Source of the DNA: UBA1672 sp963977495
GTDB taxonomy: Bacteria; Pseudomonadota; Alphaproteobacteria; Micavibrionales; Micavibrionaceae
Length of the DNA: 40,297 bases
Direction: 5' to 3'
Assembly (NCBI GenBank): GCA_963977495.1
Contig: CAXBOT010000010.1
Location: forward strand, 1 to 40,297
Shown here: positions 1-7,106 of the stretch, in pieces
Layout: each line of letters opens with the position of its first letter
Numbering within the stretch: the first letter of the stretch is position 1
Translations under genes and position numbers: made by a program
The notes under the pieces: generated by a model
The model's database searches: none
What the model was told of the DNA's origin: nothing
The model's input: the letters and a program-made list of their open reading frames with translations, nothing else

Positions 1-44
1 GTAAAAAAATTGATTTAACTAATGTCATTCAAGGTGAAAACTAG
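1..44 (+). CDS. Possible 3' end of a gene cut by the window edge
   Basis: The frame beginning at base 3 is open from the window edge to a TAG at 42-44 and would encode KKIDLTNVIQGEN as a C-terminal tail. The other two forward frames hit stops earlier. Thirteen codons cannot prove coding, and no family can be assigned. The next gene starts 25 bases further on, on the same strand, which would suit an operon if this tail is real. Confidence 0.2.
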   Translation, partial: KKIDLTNVIQGEN

Positions 45-69
45 AATCTAAAAAGCGATAAAACAAAGT

Positions 70-489
70 ATGGAAAATAAATATTATTTTTTAAAATTGA
101 TGCTGACTACTTTTGTATCGTCTTTTCTTGCTGCTGCGATCTTAGTGGTACCAGCTCACATAATATACCACATACTCATTACAAAGATGTCTATTTTAAC
201 GGCTCTTATATTAGGGTATATCTCAGTAATACCCTTTCTGATAATATGCTATTTGCCTGTTATATATTATATATCTAAGAAATTTTTCAATCGTATAAGC
301 TTTATATCTATAGCAACAATAATTTCTGTATTTGCTGGTTATGTCTTATCACGATCACTTATTGATAGCACAGACACACTCGAAGATATTCCTATGTTTA
401 GAAATTTGTCTATTTTTGGTTGTGCTGGGTTTCTTACAGGGGTGCTACAATATGAAATACTTAATAAATGGGTTAATAAGAAAAAATAA
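70..489 (+). CDS. Small polytopic membrane protein, unknown function
   Basis: The 139-residue product is almost entirely hydrophobic and I do not recognise its family. Four membrane segments can be read at about residues 9-33, 42-67, 76-95 and 110-128, and the C terminus is basic (NKKK), which favours a cytoplasmic tail. There is no signal peptide and no catalytic motif. The DNA is strongly AT-rich, like the peptidase gene that follows and unlike the genes after 1.88 kb. The ribosome binding site is weak: only an AAAG-like stretch precedes the ATG. It could be a small immunity-like or accessory membrane protein, but nothing in the sequence decides this. Codon continuity over 420 bases and the membrane pattern make a real gene likely. 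Confidence 0.6.
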   Translation: MENKYYFLKLMLTTFVSSFLAAAILVVPAHIIYHILITKMSILTALILGYISVIPFLIICYLPVIYYISKKFFNRISFISIATIISVFAGYVLSRSLIDSTDTLEDIPMFRNLSIFGCAGFLTGVLQYEILNKWVNKKK

Positions 490-653
490 AAGCTGTAACA
501 TAACCCTTTAGTTTGCGTAGGATACATTATCACCATTTAATATCAATTGGTTAGGAAGCATCGCTATTTTTTTTAGATTCTACAATCATATCTAACATTT
601 ATCGTAGACTCGTCAAAAAAATATGTTTTTAACCAATGTAGAAGCACTAAAGA

Positions 654-1625
654 ATGAAGTTAGCTATTAAAATCACCGTTGGAATGTCTATTGTAGGGTT
701 TATAATTGCTACAATGCTCTGGGTTGCTTTAGCAAGGCCACTAATTTTCCAGCAGGCCGCGCTTAAGTCAGAATCGAATGAATTTGTTGAAAAAAAACTA
801 TATCAACACGTCAAAAAATTGTCTGTGGATTACACCCCTAGAAATCATCAAAACCTGAATGCTGCTGCCGCATATATTAAACATCAATTTGAAGAGATTG
901 GTTATGATGTTATTGAACAAAAATACGAAGTAAATGATTTTATATATAAAAACATCATTGTAAATATAGGGCCTCAGAATAACTCTAAATTTGTAGTAGG
1001 CGCACACTATGACTCAGCTGGTACAACCCCCGGAGCGGATGACAATGCTAGCGGCGTTGCCGGATTAATTGAACTTTCCCGCCTTGTAAAAAACAATCAA
1101 CTTAATCGACCTATTACTTTTGTAGCCTACACATTAGAAGAACCGCCGTATTACGCCTCTCAAAATATGGGGAGTTTTGTTCATGCTAAATCCGAAAAAG
1201 AGCAGAATTCTAAAATAGAGTTAATGATTTCTCTTGAAATGATTGGCTATTATTCTGACAAGGAAGGCAGTCAGAAATTTCCAATAAATATATTAAAATA
1301 TGTTTATCCAAATACAGGAAATTTTATAGCAGTAATTGATAGAGTTTTTTCTAACAATGCCTACAAAGTAAAAAAGGCCATGTCTCAGAAAATGGAAATG
1401 CCTGTATACTCTATGAACGCACCAGCATTCATTCCAGGTGTAGATTTTTCAGATCATCGAAGTTACTGGGCACATGGATATGATGCAGTAATGGTAACAG
1501 ACACATCATTTTATAGAAATTTTAAGTACCATACTGATGGTGATACTCTAGATCGTCTTGATTTTAAAAAAATGAAACAGGTTGTAGATGGAGTGTATAA
1601 TTTTATCAAAGAGCATGAAAAATGA
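654..1625 (+). CDS. Membrane-anchored M28 family zinc aminopeptidase
   Basis: This is a 323-residue peptidase of the M28 (aminopeptidase Y/Q-like) family, which uses two zinc ions to remove N-terminal residues from peptides. An uncleaved N-terminal membrane anchor is visible at about residues 8-27, so the catalytic domain should lie outside the cytoplasmic membrane. The metal-binding set is complete by eye: H118 in GAHYDS, D130 in GADDNASG, the EE pair at 162-163 (general base plus ligand), E195 in LEMIGYY, and H293 in KYHTDGDT. Length and motif order fit the family. The ATG at 654 has a poor ribosome binding site, but an anchor starts directly after it, so I keep it. The gene shares the strongly AT-rich composition of its left neighbour and stands apart from the GC-richer block that follows, so recent acquisition is possible. 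The substrate is unknown. Confidence 0.88.
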   Translation: MKLAIKITVGMSIVGFIIATMLWVALARPLIFQQAALKSESNEFVEKKLYQHVKKLSVDYTPRNHQNLNAAAAYIKHQFEEIGYDVIEQKYEVNDFIYKNIIVNIGPQNNSKFVVGAHYDSAGTTPGADDNASGVAGLIELSRLVKNNQLNRPITFVAYTLEEPPYYASQNMGSFVHAKSEKEQNSKIELMISLEMIGYYSDKEGSQKFPINILKYVYPNTGNFIAVIDRVFSNNAYKVKKAMSQKMEMPVYSMNAPAFIPGVDFSDHRSYWAHGYDAVMVTDTSFYRNFKYHTDGDTLDRLDFKKMKQVVDGVYNFIKEHEK

Positions 1626-1896
1626 AACAGTCTTTTTCACTGATCATTCTAACTTTTCTACAAAAACTCACTAGTTGTCATAACATGTATTGTCAAACGG
1701 AAATTGAGTAGGGAGTTTTGTATATGAGGGGCATTCTTTGAAGTTTTGAAAGAGCTTCTTAAAATCATCACTATTGATTGCTCAAGATAAAAAGTAATTT
1801 GTTGGTATGAAAGATGGTACATTTAAAGTTCATATCTGTATGAATTATTATATATCAGTAGATTAAGGCTTATAAATGAAGGATGCCCCCGCCACA
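1626..1896. other. Intergenic region between convergent genes
   Basis: This 271-base stretch separates the plus-strand peptidase from the minus-strand swivelling-domain gene. It is AT-rich up to about 1,875, where composition changes abruptly. I see no convincing hairpin followed by a T run on either strand, no tRNA-like fold and no open frame of useful length. Confidence 0.6.
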
Positions 1897-2943
1897 TTAT
1901 TGCGCATTTTCAATTTTCGTCACTCTGGCATTATGCGCATCAACGTGCAGCCAAACAGTTTTCTCATGACTTTGGACGTCGCTGAAAAAAGCAGAGCCAA
2001 GCGCGGTGACACAGGGAATATGCATCTCGCGCGCGACGGCGCAGGCGTGGGACAGAACGCCGCCGTTACAAAAGACGAGTGCATCCGTGCCCTCGAATAA
2101 TTCTGTTGTATCAGGGCGGGCGCTTTTGAACACAAGGATAAGGGGTGCATTGTTGCCCTTTTTAATCGCTTTCAAATGGTCAAGGGTAGACTGAGAGTCG
2201 ATCAAAATGGCCATCCCTGTAACATTTCCGGAGCAAACAGATTTCCCTTTCCATGTATTACTATCTAGGGTTGTGTTTTCGGGGCGTGGTTTCTTATTCG
2301 GCGCAGGGATTTGATCATCCCAAAAATAGTCGGGTAAGTCTTCGTCTATCTTTTCAGAATGCTGCGCAGGTATAAACTGCGTACGCCAAACATCTGTGAT
2401 TTCTGTGCGCCTCATTTGAACAGCTTGCATCTGCTTGATGGCTTTTCGATGTTTGGGGGGAACAGATTCGGGTGCCGCCAGCCATTTTTCGAGATTATCA
2501 TCGTTCGTGCCCAGCCCTATGATTAAACCCTGCAAAGCGATGCCAAGGGTAATGCTCTCAACCAACGGATTTTCAATGTTTGGTGTTTTGCCAAGGAAAC
2601 GGGCGATTTTCCACTGTGTGCCCACAAAGGCTATAATATGTTTGACGTTATAATTGAAAGACTGCGTATAGCCGCCATCGGGCGCTTTTATCATAGCGAC
2701 GCTGCCGCCGCTAATCATTTTAATATAGTGTGACCAATTAAAATAGGGCGCGTTATTGTGCCATTTGATCATGGGCGCCGCAGTATCATGTGATGTTTTG
2801 AAACCCAATAACGATAAAGAGTGCAGCCACGGCGATTGGGTCTGAGACGGCGAAAATATTTGCTCTAATCTGGCTTGCGTTTCGGCTGTGAAAACGTGGC
2901 ACAATAAAACCTCATCCGGAAATTTCAGCCAAAGCGTTGCCAT
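1897..2943 (-). CDS. Protein with PEP-utilising-enzyme phosphohistidine (swivelling) domain
   Basis: The C-terminal ~100 residues match the mobile domain of PEP synthase, pyruvate phosphate dikinase and rifampicin phosphotransferase. The motif GGVLSHACAVARE is followed by IPCV, and H299 is the expected phospho-carrier histidine. The N-terminal ~230 residues have no ATP-grasp signature. A segment with APYFNWS recalls the middle part of PEP-synthase-like proteins, so the protein looks like a PEP synthase-type enzyme lacking its nucleotide-binding domain. The frame is open back to an ATG at 2994, which would overlap the upstream gene by 47 bases. I prefer the ATG at 2943: it lies 4 bases after that gene's stop and has GGAG about 10 bases upstream, giving 348 residues. 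It is surely co-transcribed with the PQQ-propeller gene. The substrate is unknown, and it may be a partner subunit rather than a free-standing enzyme. Confidence 0.75.
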   Translation of the reverse strand: MATLWLKFPDEVLLCHVFTAETQARLEQIFSPSQTQSPWLHSLSLLGFKTSHDTAAPMIKWHNNAPYFNWSHYIKMISGGSVAMIKAPDGGYTQSFNYNVKHIIAFVGTQWKIARFLGKTPNIENPLVESITLGIALQGLIIGLGTNDDNLEKWLAAPESVPPKHRKAIKQMQAVQMRRTEITDVWRTQFIPAQHSEKIDEDLPDYFWDDQIPAPNKKPRPENTTLDSNTWKGKSVCSGNVTGMAILIDSQSTLDHLKAIKKGNNAPLILVFKSARPDTTELFEGTDALVFCNGGVLSHACAVAREMHIPCVTALGSAFFSDVQSHEKTVWLHVDAHNARVTKIENAQ

Positions 2944-2947
2944 TCCT

Positions 2948-4333
2948 TTAATGCTCCACCAAACTCTGAAGACCGCCATATGCCTGTATTTCATAGGCGC
3001 TCAGGACATAAATTGTATCACCCTGAACGATGGGGGCGGAGGATGAATTTTTGCCGACCGTGTTATTCATAATCCCCCGTCCTGTTCTTGCATCCCTGAT
3101 TGTGAACCTGCCATCGTTGGAGATTGAGGCAATCATCGGAACCTCAAGATCAATCAGGATAGATGTCGCCATGAAGCTTTCGCCTGCGCGCACGTGCCAT
3201 TTTGTCGTGCCCTTCGTTGCATCAAGGGCGATTATTTCCCCTGATTTCAGGGTATGTATAATCAAATCATATTTAGGCAAGTAAATGCCGGGTTGCAACG
3301 CCATGCCGGGCAGCGCCTTTTGCCAAATGATTGTGCCATCCAGCGATATAGAATAAGCCCAGCCTTTATCCGTTTGTTTTTGAACGCCGATTTGCCCCAA
3401 ACCCGTCGTGGTTAGAATGGCTTTCCCATTTTTATGGCGCAGCGCAGACCCCCAAGGTTGCCCCGGCAAATCCAGTTGCCAAATGATCTCGCCATCCTCT
3501 TCATTGAATGCGAACAAAGTCGTGAGGTTGATATTTTCATTTTCTTGCGCCTGAATATAAACGCGGTTGTTCAGGATAAGGGGCTTTGAATCTATATGCC
3601 CGAAAGAAACGTGCTGATGCACCGTTGCATCATCCTTATCCAGCGACCATAACCCTCCGGGTCCTGCGCTCATCCAAATGTGGTTTCGCGCAGCATCAAT
3701 GACGGGGTGGCTTTCAATATGTCCGGTAAATTGTCGTTGCCAGTTTACTGTTCTTGTTGTCACATTAAAGGATGTCAGCGTGGCAAGCTTGGTTTCGTGC
3801 AAGCCCTCGCCGACATAGATATTACCGTCTTGATCACTGGACAGAGACGTAGCGTATGTCTTTAATGGCAATGACCAAATATGATCCCCCTGCAGCGATA
3901 CCGCCTCAACCGAGCCCTTATAAGAACCGTAAATCAAAAGGCCGCCTTGTATAACAGGCGCCGAAAGAATTTGATGATCTGTTTTTAAAGCCCATGTTTT
4001 TTGAAAAGTGGAGGCAGTAATAGTGTTGAGCGCTTTGGGGTTCGGATACAGCGTAGCGACAGGGAAATCCGCGGGATTGACTAAAACGGCTCCCTTTTGA
4101 CCGATATTATCACTGAACGCAGTATTCATAGAAATGGTGGCGACCGCGCCGAAACAAAGGACGCTCAGGCCGATTAAGGGCTTTTTATATGTTCCTAAAA
4201 ACCCCAGCAATGAAAAACTAGCCGCCCCAGTCACCACGCCAACAAGGGTTATAAGCCACGGCACAAGCTCAATTAACGGTAAAAAGGCCGGAAAAAAATA
4301 GAGCCGCCCGGGTTTGTAAAATGACTTTTTCAT
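2948..4333 (-). CDS. Membrane-anchored PQQ-like beta-propeller protein
   Basis: The 461-residue product has two hydrophobic segments near the N terminus (about residues 20-45 and 52-72). The rest is built of PQQ-type propeller blades, recognisable as repeats of GxxxxxxLxGxxxW and ALDAxxGxxxW patterns such as VSLQGDHIWSL, FNEEDGEIIWQ, ISLDGTIIWQ and ALDATKGTTKW. No CxxCH haem motif is present, so a quinoprotein dehydrogenase with its own cytochrome is unlikely. The fold is more probably a scaffold or sensor than a PQQ enzyme. Topology suggests the propeller is periplasmic. It heads a two-gene unit: the swivelling-domain gene starts 4 bases after its stop. A perfect TATAAT lies upstream on the same strand next to a 14-bp palindrome. 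Function is not known. Confidence 0.8.
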   Translation of the reverse strand: MKKSFYKPGRLYFFPAFLPLIELVPWLITLVGVVTGAASFSLLGFLGTYKKPLIGLSVLCFGAVATISMNTAFSDNIGQKGAVLVNPADFPVATLYPNPKALNTITASTFQKTWALKTDHQILSAPVIQGGLLIYGSYKGSVEAVSLQGDHIWSLPLKTYATSLSSDQDGNIYVGEGLHETKLATLTSFNVTTRTVNWQRQFTGHIESHPVIDAARNHIWMSAGPGGLWSLDKDDATVHQHVSFGHIDSKPLILNNRVYIQAQENENINLTTLFAFNEEDGEIIWQLDLPGQPWGSALRHKNGKAILTTTGLGQIGVQKQTDKGWAYSISLDGTIIWQKALPGMALQPGIYLPKYDLIIHTLKSGEIIALDATKGTTKWHVRAGESFMATSILIDLEVPMIASISNDGRFTIRDARTGRGIMNNTVGKNSSSAPIVQGDTIYVLSAYEIQAYGGLQSLVEH

Positions 4334-4365
4334 TTAATCTGCCTATGCCTTTCGAGTGTACAAAA

Positions 4366-4385
4366 ATTATATCTTATTAATAAGA
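4366..4385 (-). promoter_or_regulatory. Candidate promoter -10 with adjacent 14-bp palindrome
   Basis: Reading the minus strand, a perfect TATAAT occupies 4371-4366. Directly upstream of it lies the perfect palindrome TCTTATTAATAAGA (4372-4385), in the spacer where a repressor could sit. No good -35 hexamer is visible at the right distance, which would suit an activated or atypical promoter. The target would be the PQQ-propeller/swivelling-domain pair that starts at 4333. Confidence 0.4.
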
Positions 4386-4534
4386 CGAAATAACATAAAG
4401 ATTCCTTGGAAGAAAAAAGGATGCATTTAAAGCGCACTTTATAATAAACCGATATCAGTAAGATATTATAACGCAAAAGCGATAGTGACCCCCTTGATCA
4501 AGGCACGTTACAATTAAGCTGGCCACTTGTTTTA

Positions 4535-4554
4535 CGAAGAATACTTCCTCTTCG
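4535..4554 (+). promoter_or_regulatory. Leader hairpin 1 upstream of the ABC-F gene
   Basis: CGAAGA (4535-4540) and TCTTCG (4549-4554) form a perfect 6-bp inverted repeat around an 8-base loop. It lies in the untranslated leader of the ABC-F gene, 20 bases before the hairpin that contains the ribosome binding site. No T run follows it, so it is not a standard terminator. Confidence 0.4.
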
Positions 4555-4573
4555 GCCTATTCTGTGCCATAAG

Positions 4574-4590
4574 CTCCTTTGTTTAAGGAG
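4574..4590 (+). promoter_or_regulatory. Hairpin sequestering the Shine-Dalgarno of the ABC-F gene
   Basis: The ribosome binding site AAGGAG (4585-4590) is the right arm of a perfect 6-bp inverted repeat whose left arm is CTCCTT (4574-4579), with loop TGTTT. A G-U pair (4573 with 4591) could extend the stem. The spacing from AAGGAG to the ATG at 4599 is 8 bases, so this is clearly the site used. In the folded mRNA the site would be hidden, which could make translation conditional. Confidence 0.5.
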
Positions 4591-4598
4591 TAAGAGTA

Positions 4599-6449
4599 AT
4601 GTTAACCGTATCAAATCTGACCTATAAAATTGGAAATCGCACGATTCTTGATGAATGTGGCGTCAGTATTATCGACAACTGGAAGGTTGGTGTTATTGGC
4701 TTGAATGGCGCGGGTAAATCGACGTTGTTCAAATTGATCGCTGGCGAATTGCAAGCGGATGGCGGCACAGTCAGTTATCCCTCCAGCCAAAAGCTCGGCA
4801 TGGTGCGACAAGATATTCCTGAAACCGATACGCCCCTGATTGATATGGTTTTGGCGGCAGACGAAGAATTAGCGGCGCTTTGGAAAGCGACGGAAACCGA
4901 AACAGACCCCAATAAAATTGCAGAAATATATGAGAAGCTGACGGATATGGATGCGTATTCTGCGCCCTCTAAAGCTTCTCGGTTGTTAACGGGGCTTGGG
5001 TTTAAGGAAGAGCAACTGCAAGAGCCATTTTCATCATTCAGTGGTGGCTGGCGCATGCGGGTGGCTTTGGCCGCCGCCTTGTTCGTAGAGCCTGAAATCC
5101 TGTTGCTTGATGAACCGACCAACCACTTAGACCTTGAAGCCATTATGTGGTTAGAGGCGTATTTGGCGGCGTACCCGCACACGCTTTTGATTATCTCGCA
5201 TGATCGCGAAGTGCTCAATAGATGTATTGATCATGTTGTCCATGTCGATAACCAGCAACTGACGTTATATACCGGAAATTATGATACCTTTGAGCGTGAG
5301 CGCGCAGAGCGGCTCGGCTTGCAACAAAAAATGTTCGAAAAACAACAGGCCGAACGCGAGCATATGCAAAAATTCGTGGATCGCTTTAAGGCGCAGGCCA
5401 GTAAAGCCCGCCAAGCACAAAGCCGCATGAAAGCGTTGGAGCGCATGGATATTGTTGATGCCGTGATTGCAAACAGAGCGGTCAGATTTTCTTTCCCCAG
5501 CCCTGATAAAATCCCATCGCCCATGGTGTCTATTGATAAGGCCGATGTCGGATATTCGGCAGGCAACCCCATCTTGCGCAATGTCCATGAGAGCATTGAC
5601 CGTGACGACCGCATCGCCATCCTTGGCGCGAACGGTAATGGTAAATCAACGATGATGAAGCTGATTGCCGGAAAATTAGATGTGATGGAGGGCAGTCTTT
5701 TTCGCTCGAACAAATTACGCATTGGGTATTTCTCGCAGCACCAGACAGAAGAGCTGGATGTCAATGCGACGCCTTATGAAGAAATGATGGCCATGATGCG
5801 CCAGAAATATCCCGAAGTCAGCGAGCCTGTCGTGCGCGCGAAGCTGGGGGCTTTCGGGTTTTCGCGTCAGCTTTCCGATAACAAAATATCAACATTGAGC
5901 GGGGGCGAGAAAGCGCGACTACTTTTCGCATTTATGAGCTTTGATGCCCCGCACCTCCTTCTGTTGGATGAGCCGACAAACCACCTTGATATTGATGCGC
6001 GCGAGGCCTTGGTGCAGGCGCTTAATGGCTATGACGGCGCGATCATCATTGTCAGTCACGACCCGAATATGATTGAGCGTGTCGCCGATCGTTTATGGTT
6101 GGTGAAGGACGGTGCGTGCACGCATTTTGATGGGGACTTGGAAGATTACCGCAAGTTTACGATTAAAGCGCGCCGTGAGGAACGCAAGGGCGACAAAAAG
6201 AAAAAAGATAAAGCCGCCGCTGCGCCGGAAAAGGCTGCGCCAAGCCTAAACCCGCAAGCGATCGTTAAGCTTGAAAAGAAGATTATCAAACTGGAAGCAC
6301 AAAAAACCGAGCTTGAAAACCAAATGAGCGCGGATGGATTCTACACCAAACCTCACGCCGTCACATCCGAAGTGCAAGACAAACACACAAAGGTGAGCGA
6401 AGATTTGGAAAACGTCGAAGCGCAGTGGCTTGAAGTGCAGACGGGTTGA
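4599..6449 (+). CDS. yheS: ABC-F family ATPase, YheS type
   Basis: This is a soluble twin-ATPase ABC-F protein. The family binds the ribosomal E site and modulates translation, and has no membrane domain. The first cassette shows Walker A GLNGAGKST (34-42), signature FSGGW (147-151), Walker B LLLDEPTNHLD (168-178) and H201. The second has GANGNGKST (343-351), LSGGEK (433-438) and LLLDEPTNHLD (454-464). Between them is the charged linker with repeated ERERAERL and KARQAQSRMKALERM typical of the P-site tRNA interaction motif. A lysine-rich stretch and a C-terminal coiled coil (about 540-616) match YheS from gammaproteobacteria in order and length, rather than EttA, which lacks the C-terminal extension. 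The start is fixed by AAGGAG 8 bases upstream. That site is held in a hairpin, so the gene may be translationally regulated. Confidence 0.93.
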   Translation: MLTVSNLTYKIGNRTILDECGVSIIDNWKVGVIGLNGAGKSTLFKLIAGELQADGGTVSYPSSQKLGMVRQDIPETDTPLIDMVLAADEELAALWKATETETDPNKIAEIYEKLTDMDAYSAPSKASRLLTGLGFKEEQLQEPFSSFSGGWRMRVALAAALFVEPEILLLDEPTNHLDLEAIMWLEAYLAAYPHTLLIISHDREVLNRCIDHVVHVDNQQLTLYTGNYDTFERERAERLGLQQKMFEKQQAEREHMQKFVDRFKAQASKARQAQSRMKALERMDIVDAVIANRAVRFSFPSPDKIPSPMVSIDKADVGYSAGNPILRNVHESIDRDDRIAILGANGNGKSTMMKLIAGKLDVMEGSLFRSNKLRIGYFSQHQTEELDVNATPYEEMMAMMRQKYPEVSEPVVRAKLGAFGFSRQLSDNKISTLSGGEKARLLFAFMSFDAPHLLLLDEPTNHLDIDAREALVQALNGYDGAIIIVSHDPNMIERVADRLWLVKDGACTHFDGDLEDYRKFTIKARREERKGDKKKKDKAAAAPEKAAPSLNPQAIVKLEKKIIKLEAQKTELENQMSADGFYTKPHAVTSEVQDKHTKVSEDLENVEAQWLEVQTG

Positions 6450-6470
6450 GGGTGGGTAAAAACGCCACGC

Positions 6471-6536
6471 TTAAACAATAAATTCCGCCAGTTTCGTCAT
6501 CGCAGCCTCGCCATTGCTACTGTTCTTGCGAGGCAT
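6471..6536 (-). CDS. Candidate 21-residue small ORF
   Basis: On the minus strand an ATG at 6536 opens a 21-codon frame (MPRKNSSNGEAAMTKLAEFI plus V) ending at TAA 6473-6471. It has a reasonable AGGA site a few bases upstream. It lies in the gap between the convergent ABC-F gene and the 69-residue minus-strand gene. It is too short to judge by composition, it overlaps an inverted repeat, and chance is a fair alternative. Confidence 0.2.
   Translation of the reverse strand: MPRKNSSNGEAAMTKLAEFIV
6505..6534. repeat. 7-bp inverted repeat between convergent genes
   Basis: GCCTCGC (6505-6511) and GCGAGGC (6528-6534) are perfect reverse complements around a 16-base loop. The stem is GC-rich but no T run follows on either strand. 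It may be a weak transcription-end structure between the ABC-F gene and the opposing small gene. Confidence 0.35.
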
Positions 6537-6577
6537 AATGTTTCCTATCAACGCACCTTTTGCGGGTTTAAGGAAAC

Positions 6578-6787
6578 TTAATCATCCATAAGTGTGGCGA
6601 GGGCGGCGTTGCGGTGCGCGGGTTTAACGCGCAGGAATAGGGTGCGGGCGTGTTTGATGTCTTTGGGCGCGCTGCTCTCAACCGCGGCGCGCATGGCAAC
6701 GACAGCCGGATCATCGGGGGAGGTAATAAAGGATAAGGCACCGGCCAAGCGTCCCATTGTTTCAATGTCTATATTTGTGTCTGACAT
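6578..6787 (-). CDS. Small conserved-looking protein, unknown function
   Basis: The frame encodes a 69-residue acidic, soluble protein beginning MSDTNIDIETMGRLAGALSF and ending LATLMDD. I do not recognise a family. An in-frame ATG also exists at 6796, but it touches the AAAGGAG ribosome binding site (one base away). The ATG at 6787 sits 10 bases from that site, so I prefer it. No membrane segment, cysteine pair or catalytic motif is visible. It reads as helical throughout, with a KHARTLFLRVKPAHRNAAL segment that could be a basic face. The GC-rich codon use fits the surrounding housekeeping block. It faces away from the RRM gene, so the two share a short divergent promoter region. Confidence 0.6.
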   Translation of the reverse strand: MSDTNIDIETMGRLAGALSFITSPDDPAVVAMRAAVESSAPKDIKHARTLFLRVKPAHRNAALATLMDD

Positions 6788-6869
6788 GGTGTTCATGCTC
6801 CTTTAAACTTTGCAATATTGCGCACCTATGGTACTCAGACACTAACCTTTTGTCCATCGGAGCTATAAC

Positions 6870-7106
6870 ATGAAACTCATTGCCCTTAATTTGCCTCGTG
6901 ATCTTAGTGAGCAATCAGTCGCCGAACTCTTTAAGGCCTACGGCAATATCAAAGCGTGTGATCTGGTTCTTAATGAGGATAGCGGCAAGTCCAAAGGTTT
7001 TGCCTTTGTCGAAATGGCGTTGGAGCATGAGGGCGAGATCGCTATTAAAGAGCTTCACGGTAGCGCCGTCGGGAAAAACAAAATCCGCGTTAAAAAAGCC
7101 AACTAA
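6870..7106 (+). CDS. RRM-domain RNA-binding protein
   Basis: The 78-residue product is a single RNA recognition motif. RNP2 is LIALNL (3-8) and RNP1 is KGFAFVEM (42-49), both with the aromatic residues that stack on RNA bases. The beta-alpha-beta-beta-alpha-beta order fits the whole chain, so there is no extra domain. Such small RRM proteins occur in many bacteria and are thought to act as RNA chaperones or cold-response factors; the specific target is not known here. GGAG lies upstream at a useful distance (CATCGGAGCTATAACATG). Its stop codon overlaps the stop of the opposing cvfB gene, so the two transcripts must run into each other. The pairing of two RNA-binding genes tail to tail may be chance. 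Confidence 0.9.
   Translation: MKLIALNLPRDLSEQSVAELFKAYGNIKACDLVLNEDSGKSKGFAFVEMALEHEGEIAIKELHGSAVGKNKIRVKKAN

Noticed and set aside
541..576. Terminator after the first membrane-protein gene
   Set aside because: A T run follows an AGC/GCT pair, but the stem is only three base pairs.
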